Shown piece by piece: positions 1-7,669 of a stretch of 8,790 bases of DNA. The notes beneath the pieces were generated by a model. The model saw only the letters and a list, made by a program, of their open reading frames with translations, ran no database searches and was not told where the DNA came from. Origin of the DNA: an uncultured Anaerolineae bacterium (GTDB lineage Bacteria > Chloroflexota > Anaerolineae > Anaerolineales > Villigracilaceae); the NCBI GenBank assembly GCA_903854805.1, contig CAINXK010000398.1, forward strand, positions 1-8,790, given 5' to 3'. The position numbers and the translations under genes are program-made. Numbering within the stretch: position 1 is the stretch's first letter; the number at the start of each line of letters is the position of its first letter.

Positions 1-300
1 ATCTACCTGCGCCGCACCGGTGATCATGTTCTTGATATAGTCGCGGTGACCAGGCATGTCGACGTGGGCATAGTGACGCTTATCGGTCTCATATTCCACG
101 TGGGCGATATTGATCGTAATACCACGCGCCTTTTCTTCAGGTGCGTTGTCAATCGAGTCATAAGCGCGAAAATCGGCTTTTCCCATCAAACCAGACACTT
201 TGGTAATCGCCGCGGTCAAGGTCGTCTTGCCGTGATCGATGTGTCCCATCGTTCCCACGTTAAGATGAGGCTTGTTACGGTTAAACTTCTGCTTGCCCAT
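1..300 (-). CDS. tuf: Elongation factor Tu, N-terminal 100 residues (runs off the window)
   Basis: EF-Tu is the GTPase that delivers aminoacyl-tRNA to the ribosomal A site. Only the first 100 codons are inside the window and the frame is open to base 1. The protein begins [17 protein letters not shown]. The P-loop GHIDHGKT is at residues 19-26, switch I ends in the conserved RGITIN (59-64), and the G3 region with catalytic His85 is at 81-85. Two positions depart from the common DCPGHADY sequence: Met82 replaces the usual Cys and Arg86 the usual Ala; the GHRD arrangement resembles eukaryotic and archaeal EF-1A. Met18 also replaces the usual Ile before the P-loop. The ATG at 298-300 is supported by an AAGGAG 9 bases upstream. 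It is the last gene seen of the rpsL-rpsG-fusA-tuf operon, 35 bases after fusA. Identity is near certain; the substitutions are read directly from the sequence. Confidence 0.97.
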   Translation of the reverse strand, partial: MGKQKFNRNKPHLNVGTMGHIDHGKTTLTAAITKVSGLMGKADFRAYDSIDNAPEEKARGITINIAHVEYETDKRHYAHVDMPGHRDYIKNMITGAAQVD

Positions 301-309
301 GAAAGATCG

Positions 310-315
310 CTCCTT
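310..315 (-). promoter_or_regulatory. Shine-Dalgarno of tuf
   Basis: AAGGAG on the minus strand lies 9 bases before the tuf ATG, inside the 35-base fusA-tuf gap. It fixes the start. I see no promoter or terminator in this gap, so tuf is probably co-transcribed with fusA. Confidence 0.85.
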
Positions 316-335
316 ATTAGTACTTACGAGAAAAA

Positions 336-2405
336 TTATGCCTTGATAAGTTCCTGCGCCACAGCATCACTAACTGGCGCATAGTGGTCAAATTCCATTG
401 AAAATACACCGCGTCCCTGGCTGGCTGAACGAATTTCAGTTGCATAACCGAACATCTCACCCAGAGGAACCATCGCATTGATTGCCTGCGCATTTCCAGG
501 CCGCATTTCCATTCCTAAAATCATGCCTCGGCGGCCATTCAGCTGACCAATGATCGCACCCAAATAATCTTCGGGAGCAATTGCTTCCACCTTCATGATC
601 GGTTCCAACAAAACAGGCCCGCCACGGTGAACACCTTCCTTGAACGCCATCGAACCAGCCATTTTAAAGGCCATTTCGTTCGAGTCAACTTCGTGGAAGG
701 AGCCGTCAATCAGGCAGACTTTCAGATCTACCACCGGATAACCAGCCAAGACGCCACTTTCGGAGGCCTCTTTGATGCCTTTTTCGACAGCCGGGATATA
801 TTCTTTGGGGATGGTACCACCAACAATCTTGTTTTCAAATACAACACCAGAACCACGTTCGCCGGGTTCCATACTGAGAACAACATGACCATACTGGCCA
901 TGACCACCCGATTGTTTGGCGTACTTCAGATTGACTTTATCTACCTTGCGTGTGATCGATTCACGGTAAGCAACGCGCGGCTTGCCAATATTGGCCTGCA
1001 CCTTGAATTCGCGCAGCATACGGTCGACCATAACTTCCAGCTGGAGTTCACCCATCCCGGCAATAATCGTCTGACCGGTTGTTTCATCAGTACGAACTCG
1101 AAAGGTCGGATCTTCTTCTGAAAGTTTCCTGAGAGCCTCACCCATTTTTTCCTGGTCGGTGGTCGTTTTCGGCTCAACAGCAATGTAAATAACGGGGTCG
1201 GGGAAAGAAATGCTTTCCAACACATAATCAGTTTCGGAGAGGGTATCGCCAGTGAAGGATTCTTTGAAACCCAACGCTGCGGCGATATCTCCGGCCATCA
1301 CTTCATCCACATCCTCGCGGCGATCGGCGTACATACGGATCAAACGACCAATCCGCTCACGCTTGCCCTTGGAGTTGTTATTTACTGTCGCACCTTGAGT
1401 CAACTTTCCGGAGTAAACGCGGAAGTAAGCGAGACGACCCACATAGGGGTCAGTCACAATCTTAAAGACCAGCGCACTCAACGGAGAGTTATCGTCCGCA
1501 GTAAGCTCAATCACATCATCAGGGTTATCGATGTTTGTTGCTTTCATGGGTGTAACATCCACGGGCGAAGGCAGCAAGTCGATAACAGCATCCAACACAG
1601 GCTGAACACCTTTGTTTTTCAGAGAAGAACCGCAGAAGCAAGGGTTGGCCTTCCCAGCAATAACGGCCTTGCGCAGCGCCGCTTTGAGATCGGCAACACC
1701 AATTTCTTCACCTTCGAGAAAGCGCATAGTCAGATCATCGTCAGTTTCGGCGATTCTTTCAACCATGAAATGGCGGGCTTCCTGAACAGCCGGGAGCATA
1801 TCGGCAGGGATTTCGCCTTCACGCGGCTCGCGGCCCAGTTCATCTTCCCAATAAATTGCCTTCATTTCGATCAGATCGACTACACCTTTGAAGGTAGCTT
1901 CAACACCAATAGGCAGCTGCACCGGAATTGGATTGGCACCCAGGCGCACCTTGATCGACTCAACTGAGCGCTCAAAGGAAGCACCTACCCGGTCCATCTT
2001 ATTGATGAAGCAGATTCTCGGCACGCCGTAGCGGTCAGCCTGACGCCATACCGTTTCGGATTGTGGTTCCACACCCTGAACGGCATCAAATACCACTACG
2101 CCGCCATCCAGAACGCGCATTGAACGCTGAACTTCAGCGGTAAAATCGATATGGCCAGGCGTATCAATGATGTTGATCTGATAGCCTTTCCATTCCGCTG
2201 AAACAGCGGCAGATACAATGGTAATACCACGCTCTCGCTCCTGGACCATCCAGTCAGTGACGGTTGTGCCATCATCCACCGAGCCAATGCGATGTGTCTT
2301 ACCTGTATAGAATAGAATACGCTCAGTGGTTGTCGTTTTACCGGCGTCAATATGAGCAATGATGCCGATATTGCGATACTTTTCGAGCGGGTACTTACGT
2401 GGCAT
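336..2405 (-). CDS. fusA: Elongation factor G
   Basis: EF-G is the ribosomal translocase GTPase; it also acts in ribosome recycling. The 689-residue product is full length for the family (about 690-705). The visible GTPase motifs are the P-loop AHIDAGKT (17-24), switch I RERGITI (57-63), DTPGH (81-85, catalytic His85) and NKMD (135-138). The C-terminal domains are collinear with the family, including [11 protein letters not shown] of domain IV and the later [12 protein letters not shown] and [12 protein letters not shown] segments. I see no frameshift. The ATG start is preceded by GAGG 8 bases upstream. It lies 36 bases after rpsG and 35 bases before tuf, the classic str operon position. That position and the intact GTPase motifs point to the main translocase rather than an EF-G2-type paralogue. 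Regulation is probably by the shared upstream rpsL promoter, because no promoter is evident immediately before the gene. Confidence 0.99.
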   Translation of the reverse strand: MPRKYPLEKYRNIGIIAHIDAGKTTTTERILFYTGKTHRIGSVDDGTTVTDWMVQERERGITIVSAAVSAEWKGYQINIIDTPGHIDFTAEVQRSMRVLDGGVVVFDAVQGVEPQSETVWRQADRYGVPRICFINKMDRVGASFERSVESIKVRLGANPIPVQLPIGVEATFKGVVDLIEMKAIYWEDELGREPREGEIPADMLPAVQEARHFMVERIAETDDDLTMRFLEGEEIGVADLKAALRKAVIAGKANPCFCGSSLKNKGVQPVLDAVIDLLPSPVDVTPMKATNIDNPDDVIELTADDNSPLSALVFKIVTDPYVGRLAYFRVYSGKLTQGATVNNNSKGKRERIGRLIRMYADRREDVDEVMAGDIAAALGFKESFTGDTLSETDYVLESISFPDPVIYIAVEPKTTTDQEKMGEALRKLSEEDPTFRVRTDETTGQTIIAGMGELQLEVMVDRMLREFKVQANIGKPRVAYRESITRKVDKVNLKYAKQSGGHGQYGHVVLSMEPGERGSGVVFENKIVGGTIPKEYIPAVEKGIKEASESGVLAGYPVVDLKVCLIDGSFHEVDSNEMAFKMAGSMAFKEGVHRGGPVLLEPIMKVEAIAPEDYLGAIIGQLNGRRGMILGMEMRPGNAQAINAMVPLGEMFGYATEIRSASQGRGVFSMEFDHYAPVSDAVAQELIKA

Positions 2406-2427
2406 TATTTAAACCTCAGTTCCGAAC

Positions 2428-2437
2428 AAAAAAAAAA
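2428..2437 (-). repeat. T10 homopolymer between rpsG and fusA
   Basis: On the coding strand ten consecutive T bases lie 4 bases after the rpsG stop and 22 bases before the fusA start. No stable hairpin directly precedes the tract, so it does not look like an intrinsic terminator. It could be a U-rich element that helps translation of fusA, or simply AT-rich spacer. Runs of this length are also prone to sequencing length errors, but the run is intergenic and does not affect a frame. Confidence 0.8.
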
Positions 2438-2441
2438 GAAA

Positions 2442-2909
2442 CTACATGCGGTAGTGCGAAAAAGCGCGGTTGGCTTCAGCCATTTTGTGCGTCTCTTCAC
2501 GTTTACGAATTGCGGCGCCTTGATTGGAAGACGCGTCCATCAACTCACCGGCCAGCTTTTCGGCAAAGGACTTGCCAGAACGAGCCCGGGAGGATGAAAG
2601 AATCCAACGAATGGCCAGCGTCATGCGGCGATTGGAGGGCACTTCCATCGGAACCTGGTAAGTGGCACCACCAACACGGCGAGGGCGAACTTCCATCACC
2701 GGGCCAACATTCTTCATGGCCGTATCAAAGACTTCGATACCGGGTTTACCGGTCTTTTCCTGGATCAGGTCCAGAGTATCATACATCAAGCGCATGGCCA
2801 GGCTTTTCTTGCCGCGTTCCATCATATGCTGAACAAAGATTGCCAGCATTGTGCTGTTGTGCCGCAGGTCAGGCGTGATCGGTCGAACATCGGGCTTTCC
2901 TCTACGCAT
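2442..2909 (-). CDS. rpsG: 30S ribosomal protein S7
   Basis: S7 is a primary binder of the 3' major domain of 16S rRNA. It nucleates assembly of the 30S head and lines the E site. The 155-residue length matches the short bacterial form (about 156). Diagnostic segments are MRRGKPDVRPITPD at the N-terminus, VGPVMEVRPRRVGGATYQVP (about 68-87), RWILSSSRARSGKS and the C-terminal KREETHKMAEANRAFSHYRM. The protein ends soon after the conserved HYR, lacking the long C-terminal tail of some enterobacterial S7. The ATG start has a GGAG 7 bases upstream. The gene sits 47 bases after rpsL and 36 bases before fusA. In Escherichia coli S7 represses this operon through the rpsL-rpsG spacer; I see no recognisable counterpart of that RNA structure in the 47-base spacer here. 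Confidence 0.99.
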   Translation of the reverse strand: MRRGKPDVRPITPDLRHNSTMLAIFVQHMMERGKKSLAMRLMYDTLDLIQEKTGKPGIEVFDTAMKNVGPVMEVRPRRVGGATYQVPMEVPSNRRMTLAIRWILSSSRARSGKSFAEKLAGELMDASSNQGAAIRKREETHKMAEANRAFSHYRM

Positions 2910-2956
2910 ACCAAAACTCCGTGTGGTTAATATTACAAGCGAATGTTATGAAGCTG

Positions 2957-3373
2957 TTACTTCGGGCGCTTGGCGCCGTACTTCGAGCGGCTCTGGCGGC
3001 GCTTGGCAACACCAGTTGTGTCCAAAGAACCACGCACGATGTGATAACGCACACCGGGCAGATCCTTTACACGGCCACCACGCACCAGCACAACGGAGTG
3101 CTCTTGCAGTTGATGACCTTCACCGGGGATGTAAGCCGTCACTTCGATGCCGTTGGTCAAACGAACGCGGGCGATCTTGCGTAACGCGGAGTTCGGCTTC
3201 TTAGGCGTCATCGTACGGACGACGGTGCAAACACCACGCTTCTGTGGGGCTCCACCGTCTTGACGTTCACGGCGTTGCTTTTTGATGTTGAGTGTATATT
3301 GCAAAGCCGGGGCTTTACTCTTGACATTTTTGGACTGGCGACCCTTGCGGATCAGCTGGTTAATTGTGGGCAC
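2957..3373 (-). CDS. rpsL: 30S ribosomal protein S12, long form
   Basis: S12 sits at the decoding centre of the 30S subunit and influences translational accuracy and streptomycin response. The 138-residue product starts [11 protein letters not shown] after the initiator and ends [10 protein letters not shown]. Decoding-loop residues are wild type: [11 protein letters not shown] with Lys58 and Lys59 (E. coli 42 and 43), and [12 protein letters not shown] with Lys103 and Asp104 (E. coli 87 and 88, the latter the RimO methylthiolation site). Between PAL and PQKRGVC there is a basic insert of about 15 residues (roughly 25-41) absent from E. coli S12 (124 aa) but of the type seen in Bacillus S12. 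The start codon is GTG, chosen because GGAGG lies 5 bases upstream, PTINQL follows, and the only nearby upstream ATG is directly followed by a stop. It is the first gene of the str operon. Confidence 0.99.
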   Translation of the reverse strand: MPTINQLIRKGRQSKNVKSKAPALQYTLNIKKQRRERQDGGAPQKRGVCTVVRTMTPKKPNSALRKIARVRLTNGIEVTAYIPGEGHQLQEHSVVLVRGGRVKDLPGVRYHIVRGSLDTTGVAKRRQSRSKYGAKRPK

Positions 3374-3378
3374 TTGCG

Positions 3379-3383
3379 CCTCC
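3379..3383 (-). promoter_or_regulatory. Shine-Dalgarno that fixes the GTG start of rpsL
   Basis: GGAGG on the minus strand is 5 bases upstream of the GTG at 3371-3373. This strong site, with the conserved PTINQL after the start, settles the non-ATG start. Confidence 0.9.
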
Positions 3384-3433
3384 GAGAAAATATTGCTGCA
3401 ATTTACATGAAAAAGGACGTTTTTCGAGCAAAT

Positions 3434-3469
3434 AGTGAGGCCATCTTCTACAAGACTGATGGCCTCACT
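3434..3469 (-). promoter_or_regulatory. 12-bp perfect hairpin in the rpsL leader
   Basis: Bases 3434-3445 and 3458-3469 are perfect inverted repeats of 12 bp around a 12-base loop. On the coding (minus) strand the stem is followed by ATTTGCTCGAAAA, so it lacks a proper U-tract and is a weak candidate intrinsic terminator. It lies downstream of the predicted rpsL promoter and so would form inside the rpsL leader RNA. There it could act as an attenuator, a processing or stability element, or a protein-binding site. It may also reduce read-through from rpoB. Its loop holds GTAGAA, complementary to TTCTAC of the upstream leader hairpin. Confidence 0.75.
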
Positions 3470-3480
3470 TGTAATACACA

Positions 3481-3500
3481 GTAGAAAAGCAGACTTCTAC
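3481..3500 (-). promoter_or_regulatory. Small upstream hairpin in the rpsL leader
   Basis: On the minus strand GTAGAA (3495-3500) and TTCTAC (3481-3486) form a 6-bp stem, extendable with G-U pairs, around an 8-base loop. It sits between the predicted transcription start and the 12-bp hairpin. The TTCTAC arm could instead pair with GTAGAA in the loop of the 12-bp hairpin (3446-3451), so two alternative folds are possible. Confidence 0.5.
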
Positions 3501-3519
3501 CTAAGTGCAACGGCTGATT

Positions 3520-3548
3520 ATTTTATCACAGCCATAAAGTGACGTCAA
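3520..3548 (-). promoter_or_regulatory. Sigma-70-type promoter of the rpsL-rpsG-fusA-tuf operon
   Basis: On the minus strand TTGACG (3543-3548) and TAAAAT (3520-3525) match the consensus -35 and -10 at 5 of 6 positions each, with a 17-base spacer and a TG one base before the -10 (extended -10). The -35 starts 6 bases past the rpoB stop. The predicted transcription start is near 3513, giving a leader of about 140 bases before rpsL. The palindrome TGACGTCA (3540-3547) overlaps the -35, and a GGCTG/CAGCC dyad (3512-3516 and 3529-3533) brackets the -10. Whether either is an operator is unknown. Confidence 0.75.
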
Positions 3549-3554
3549 GGAATG

Positions 3555-6500
3555 TTACTGCATCTTCATTAAGTCTTCTCCCAAACCAAGCAAACCAGTT
3601 CCCAGCTTGGGAGGATGCACCTTCTCCTCATCCTTGCCGAAGCGAATGATGTCGCCGCCTTCGTTGACAGCTTCCACCGCCAGGCCTAACGACTGAAGCT
3701 CCTTCACGAGCACCCGGAATGAAGCCGGAATGGAGGGCTCTTCAATTTGTTCACCCTTGACAATCGCCTCGTAAGTATTTACGCGGCCCTGAACATCGTC
3801 AGATTTGACGGTCAGCATTTCCTGCAGGGTGTGTGCAGCGCCATAAGCTTCCAGCGCCCAAACTTCCATTTCACCAAAGCGCTGTCCACCGAACTGTGCC
3901 TTACCACCCAGCGGCTGCTGGGTCACGAGGCTGTATGGGCCTGTGGAACGCGCATGGACCTTGTCTTCAACCAGGTGATGCAGTTTAAGTACGGTCATTA
4001 CGCCAACAGTGACGGCCTGGTCGTACGGCTCACCGGTTTTGCCATCCCGCAGGGTTTGTTTGCCCAGGGTTGGAATGGGAGCACGGGTTTCCTGCATGAC
4101 GATCTGGGCTTTTGCGAACAAAGCCTCATCGGGAAGATCCGACACATCAATTTTCATAGACTCAAGCCACAGGCGATGGCAGGCCGTCAGGGCATTTGCA
4201 TCAATCCTGGCGCGATCGCGTGTTTTTGGGATCTCGAAGGCTAAAATACCATTCGGCTCATAGCCATGATCCTTAAGCCATTCAGTCGCGGTGGAACGGC
4301 GCACATAATCCAGATCAATCGCCATGCGATTGACATCGTAACCGCGCGCACCCAGCCAGAATTCTAAATACAGGCTGCGGACTTCATCATCATCGCGAAT
4401 ACTTTCCGGATCATATTCCTGTTCGCTCAGCCATTTCCAGGCCTCGGCGGCAGTAATACGCCAGGCTTCATCTACCAGCCAGGCACGCGCGAGTTCGGCT
4501 TCAATTTCTTCTTCCTTGGCGCCGTCAAACACCGGCGTAATTGCGCGGTAGCCCAAACGCTTGGCCGCCCAACCGAGATGGACTTCCAACACCTGGCCGA
4601 TATTCATACGTCCAGGCACGCCCAGCGGGTTCAAGATCAGGTCAACCTGTGTACCATCTTCCAGATAAGGCATATCTTCCACCGGCACAACCCGCGAAAT
4701 GACACCCTTGTTACCGTGGCGTCCTGCCATCTTGTCACCGGCCGTGATCTTACGCCGTTGAGCAACCGAAACGCGTACCATCTTATCGACACCAGCCGAA
4801 AGATCGTTGTTGTCTTCGCGAGTAAACACCTTCACATCCACAACTTTGCCACGCTCACCATGCGGCATGCGCAGCGAAGTGTCTTTCACATCGCGAGATT
4901 TTTCGCCGAAGATGGCGCGCAGCAGGCGTTCTTCAGGGGTTAGTTCTTTCTCGCCCTTGGGCGTAATCTTGCCGACCAGGATATCGTTCGGGCCAACTTC
5001 GGCACCCAAACGGATAATGCCGTTTTCATCCAGGTCCTTAATCGCGTCTTCACCCACATTGGGGATGTCACGAGTAATTTCTTCCGGGCCTAGCTTGGTA
5101 TCGCGGGCTTCAACTTCGTATTTCTCGATGTGCACTGAGGTAAAGCGATCCTCCTGCACCAGTCTTTCAGAGATCAGAATGGCATCTTCAAAGTTACCAC
5201 CTTCCCAAGAAAGGAAGGCCACCACCACGTTCTGCCCCAGGGCCAATTCGCCGCCGTCGGTAGAAGAAGAGTCGGCAACGATATCGCCTTTTTTGACGAT
5301 CTGGCCCTTAACTACTGCCGGGCGCTGATCGATACAGGTCGACTGGTTCGAGCGCTGGTATTTGCGCAGCTGGTAGGTTCGCAACCCACCCGTATTTTCG
5401 CGCATCACAATTTCCTTACCAGTCACCGAAAGCACTTCCCCATCAGCATCAGCCACCACCACCTGGCCAGAGTCAAGCGCGGCATAATATTCCATACCAG
5501 TCGAAACTGTCGGAATTTCAGGACGCACCAGCGGAACCGCCTGGGCCATCATGTTCGAGCCCATCAAAGCTCGGTTGGCATCATCATGTTCAAGGAAGGG
5601 GATCAACGCAGCGCTGATACCCACCACCTGATGGGGAGCCACATCCATATAATCCAGATTTTCCGGATTGGTGAAGATGAAACCGGAATGGAACCGGCAG
5701 GAAACCCGGTTGCCAACATATTCGCTTTCGTCACTCAAGACTGCATTAGCCTGCGCAATGACGAATTTATCTTCGGCATCTGCAGAAAGGTACTCAATAT
5801 CATTGGAGACATACGGAGCGATCAGAATTTCCTGATCAAGTTTGCTCAAAATGCTGACCAATTTACCATCGATACGAGTTAGAGCTGTGGCAATGGTTTC
5901 CCCACCGACCACAACATCTTCGCGCAGCGAGCGGTTGAGCAGGTTGGGATCGTTGGAACGCATGAACTTCAAAACACGCCGGTAAGGTGTTTCAATGAAA
6001 CCGTATTCATTTACACGCGCAAAAGACGCCAGGCGGCCGATCAAACCGATGTTCGGGCCTTCTGGTGTTTCAATTGGGCAGATACGACCGTAATGCGAGT
6101 GGTGCACATCGCGAACATCGAAGCCAGCGCGCTCACGGCGCAAACCACCCGGACCAAGCGCTGAAAGCGTGCGCTTGTGGCGCAGCTCAGCCAGTGGGTT
6201 GGTCTGATCCATGAATTGCGAGAGCTGGCTGGAGCCAAAGAACTCACGCAGAGCCGCAACAACCGGGCGGATATTCACCAGGGTAACTGGGGAGAGCTGT
6301 TCCTGGTCGCGAATGGACATGCGTTCTTTAATGACACGCTCCATACGGCGCAGTCCGATGCGCAGTTTATTCTGGATCAGCTCGCCAACAGTCTTGACGC
6401 GCCGGTTGCCGAGGTGGTCAATATCATCAGCGTGCTCTACATTGTTATTTATGAGGATCATGCGCCGTACCAGGCGAATAATATCGCTCTTGGTAATGGT

Positions 6501-7454
6501 GCGGTGCGGGATCGGGACGTTCAGGTCCAGCTTCTGATTGAGCTTGTAACGACCTACGCGCTCAAGATCATAATGCCGTTGATCAAAAAGCTGTTCCTGC
6601 AAGAAAGCGCGGGCATTATCGAGGGTCGCCGGGTCACCGGGGCGCATACGCTTGAAGAATTCAATCAATGCGGCCTGGGCAATGGTCTGGCTGCCAGAAA
6701 GATCCCATTCGGGCTCCTGGCGCAGCGTGGAAGCGATGAACATGCGATCAGGGTTGTTATCCACATCCTGGAACAGCGACAGGATTTCTTCATCTGACCC
6801 AGTGGTCAGCGGGGAATCCGGTCTGCCATCATCGATGGCAGCCAGAGCACGCAAGAAAACCGTAATCGGCACGGTGCGCTTGCGGTTAAACTTTAAGATG
6901 ATGTAGTCGTTCTTGCGGGTTTCAAATTCCATCCAGGCGCCGCGATCCGGGATCAGCTTGGCCATGGCCAGCGAACGACCCGTGGCGCGATCGGATGGGG
7001 CTTCGAAATACACACCTGGGCTGCGGATCAACTGGCTGACAACCACCCGCTCCGTGCCATTGATAATGTAAGTACCCTTGTCTGTCATCTCGGGAAAATC
7101 ACCCAGGAAAATATCCTGTTTGATCGGCTCAGGGACATCCGCGCCAGCCAGCAAAACAGAAACATACAACGGGCTGGAATAGGTCAGGTCACGTTCCACG
7201 CACTCTTCGATTGAATGTTTCGGGTCGCCGAACCAGTACTTGAGACCCCACTCCTGCGACTCAGTGCCGCGGCTGGGAAAGTATAATTTCATACCCTTGT
7301 TATACGATTCGATCGGTGAAACCTCGTGAAACAGGTCCCCCAAACCTTCGCGCTTGAGCCGCTCGAACGAATCGAGCTGCACTTCGATCAGGTTGGGAAG
7401 ACGCAGATCAACGGAGATGCGCGCATAATTTTTCTTGGAAAGAGCGGACGTCAT
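3555..7454 (-). CDS. rpoB: DNA-directed RNA polymerase subunit beta
   Basis: Beta forms one pincer of RNA polymerase and shares the active site with beta-prime. The 1299-residue frame is uninterrupted. Landmarks: [20 protein letters not shown] (131-150), the rifampicin-region segment [11 protein letters not shown] (407-417), [10 protein letters not shown] just after it, NFEDAI with Glu756-Asp757 (E. coli 813-814), [12 protein letters not shown] with Lys908 and Lys916 (E. coli 1065 and 1073), and the C-terminal [20 protein letters not shown] (1183-1202). Rifampicin-pocket residues differ from E. coli at T525 (Arg425) and R529 (Thr429). Between DGA (977-979) and DGKTG (1137-1141) lie 157 residues where Bacillus subtilis has 23, an extra helical-looking segment with four W-L motifs. 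The ATG has AGGAG 6 bases upstream. The gene has its own strong promoter. Neither rpoC (downstream) nor rplJL (upstream) is adjacent, which is unusual. Identity is certain. Confidence 0.99.
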   Translation of the reverse strand: MTSALSKKNYARISVDLRLPNLIEVQLDSFERLKREGLGDLFHEVSPIESYNKGMKLYFPSRGTESQEWGLKYWFGDPKHSIEECVERDLTYSSPLYVSVLLAGADVPEPIKQDIFLGDFPEMTDKGTYIINGTERVVVSQLIRSPGVYFEAPSDRATGRSLAMAKLIPDRGAWMEFETRKNDYIILKFNRKRTVPITVFLRALAAIDDGRPDSPLTTGSDEEILSLFQDVDNNPDRMFIASTLRQEPEWDLSGSQTIAQAALIEFFKRMRPGDPATLDNARAFLQEQLFDQRHYDLERVGRYKLNQKLDLNVPIPHRTITKSDIIRLVRRMILINNNVEHADDIDHLGNRRVKTVGELIQNKLRIGLRRMERVIKERMSIRDQEQLSPVTLVNIRPVVAALREFFGSSQLSQFMDQTNPLAELRHKRTLSALGPGGLRRERAGFDVRDVHHSHYGRICPIETPEGPNIGLIGRLASFARVNEYGFIETPYRRVLKFMRSNDPNLLNRSLREDVVVGGETIATALTRIDGKLVSILSKLDQEILIAPYVSNDIEYLSADAEDKFVIAQANAVLSDESEYVGNRVSCRFHSGFIFTNPENLDYMDVAPHQVVGISAALIPFLEHDDANRALMGSNMMAQAVPLVRPEIPTVSTGMEYYAALDSGQVVVADADGEVLSVTGKEIVMRENTGGLRTYQLRKYQRSNQSTCIDQRPAVVKGQIVKKGDIVADSSSTDGGELALGQNVVVAFLSWEGGNFEDAILISERLVQEDRFTSVHIEKYEVEARDTKLGPEEITRDIPNVGEDAIKDLDENGIIRLGAEVGPNDILVGKITPKGEKELTPEERLLRAIFGEKSRDVKDTSLRMPHGERGKVVDVKVFTREDNNDLSAGVDKMVRVSVAQRRKITAGDKMAGRHGNKGVISRVVPVEDMPYLEDGTQVDLILNPLGVPGRMNIGQVLEVHLGWAAKRLGYRAITPVFDGAKEEEIEAELARAWLVDEAWRITAAEAWKWLSEQEYDPESIRDDDEVRSLYLEFWLGARGYDVNRMAIDLDYVRRSTATEWLKDHGYEPNGILAFEIPKTRDRARIDANALTACHRLWLESMKIDVSDLPDEALFAKAQIVMQETRAPIPTLGKQTLRDGKTGEPYDQAVTVGVMTVLKLHHLVEDKVHARSTGPYSLVTQQPLGGKAQFGGQRFGEMEVWALEAYGAAHTLQEMLTVKSDDVQGRVNTYEAIVKGEQIEEPSIPASFRVLVKELQSLGLAVEAVNEGGDIIRFGKDEEKVHPPKLGTGLLGLGEDLMKMQ
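4056..4490 (-). other. Extra RpoB segment with four W-L-x4-(G)-Y/I-D/E motifs
   Basis: This stretch encodes RpoB residues about 989-1133, inserted between [15 protein letters not shown] and [10 protein letters not shown]. Four related motifs are visible: WLSEQEYD (1008-1015), WLGARGYD (1033-1040), WLKDHGYE (1059-1066) and WLESMKID (1096-1103). Their spacings are 25, 26 and 37 residues, and each is followed four residues later by I, M or L. Thermus RpoB also carries extra sequence at this site, from memory, so the position tolerates insertions. I do not recognise the fold; the pattern suggests degenerate tandem helical repeats on the polymerase surface. Confidence 0.75.
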
Positions 7455-7460
7455 CGATTG

Positions 7461-7465
7461 CTCCT
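7461..7465 (-). promoter_or_regulatory. Shine-Dalgarno of rpoB
   Basis: AGGAG on the minus strand lies 6 bases before the ATG at 7452-7454. It supports the start [14 protein letters not shown]. Confidence 0.85.
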
Positions 7466-7499
7466 ACTTGAACTAAGATCTATAGAAATGGAAAAACCA

Positions 7500-7517
7500 T
7501 CATTCCACACAGAATGA
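7500..7517 (-). promoter_or_regulatory. Small hairpin in the rpoB 5' untranslated region
   Basis: TCATTC and GAATGA (7500-7505 and 7512-7517) form a 6-bp perfect stem around a 6-base loop, just after the predicted rpoB transcription start. It is short and AT-rich and may only stabilise the 5' end of the message. No regulatory role can be claimed from sequence alone. Confidence 0.4.
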
Positions 7518-7529
7518 CGGCGAAGGATC

Positions 7530-7559
7530 ATTATATCGAATAAATTGGCAAACTGTCAA
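7530..7559 (-). promoter_or_regulatory. Consensus sigma-70-type promoter of rpoB
   Basis: On the minus strand TTGACA (7554-7559) and TATAAT (7530-7535) match the consensus hexamers exactly, with an 18-base spacer. The predicted start is near 7523, giving an untranslated leader of about 69 bases. The exact match suggests strong constitutive transcription, and it shows that rpoB here starts its own transcription unit instead of being read through from rplJL. The rest of the gap to the acyltransferase stop (7560-7669) holds no gene, and I see no convincing terminator in it. Confidence 0.88.
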
Positions 7560-7669
7560 TAGCTGGACTTTGAAAAATCGTAATTACCCACGGTCTCCAG
7601 GTTCAGGTCTTAACCATCGCAACAATTTCACGCGAATGAACGAATATCGGAGCTTTAACCGGCAGGTGC

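Noticed and set aside
627..1967. Open frames on the plus strand opposite fusA (627-1121 and 1395-1967)
   Set aside because: They lie wholly antisense to fusA, which is intact and fully conserved in its own frame. The translations match no family I know, and I saw no ribosome-binding site or promoter for them.
2428..2480. Possible intrinsic terminator after rpsG using the T10 tract
   Set aside because: No stable stem-loop directly precedes the T tract; the nearest is a 4-bp stem about 30 bases upstream. fusA follows at once with its own Shine-Dalgarno.
2851..3204. Plus-strand frames across rpsL and the rpsL-rpsG spacer (2851-3204 and 2921-3184)
   Set aside because: They overlap the conserved S12 and S7 coding sequences on the opposite strand, and the low-complexity translations lack homology I can recognise.
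3434..3469. The 12-bp hairpin as a strong rho-independent terminator for rpoB
   Set aside because: Neither strand has a run of T after the stem, and it lies downstream of a good promoter for rpsL. It fits better as a leader element, though partial termination is not excluded.
3747..6797. Open frames on the plus strand opposite rpoB (for example 3747-4244, 4578-4943, 6177-6797)
   Set aside because: They are mirror frames created by rpoB codon use. They are entirely inside a conserved essential gene and show no recognisable domains.
7560..7669. A terminator or small gene between the acyltransferase stop and the rpoB promoter
   Set aside because: Only 4-bp stems (such as TTCA/TGAA) and a GTAATTAC palindrome are present. 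There is no U-tract after a stem and no open frame of note.
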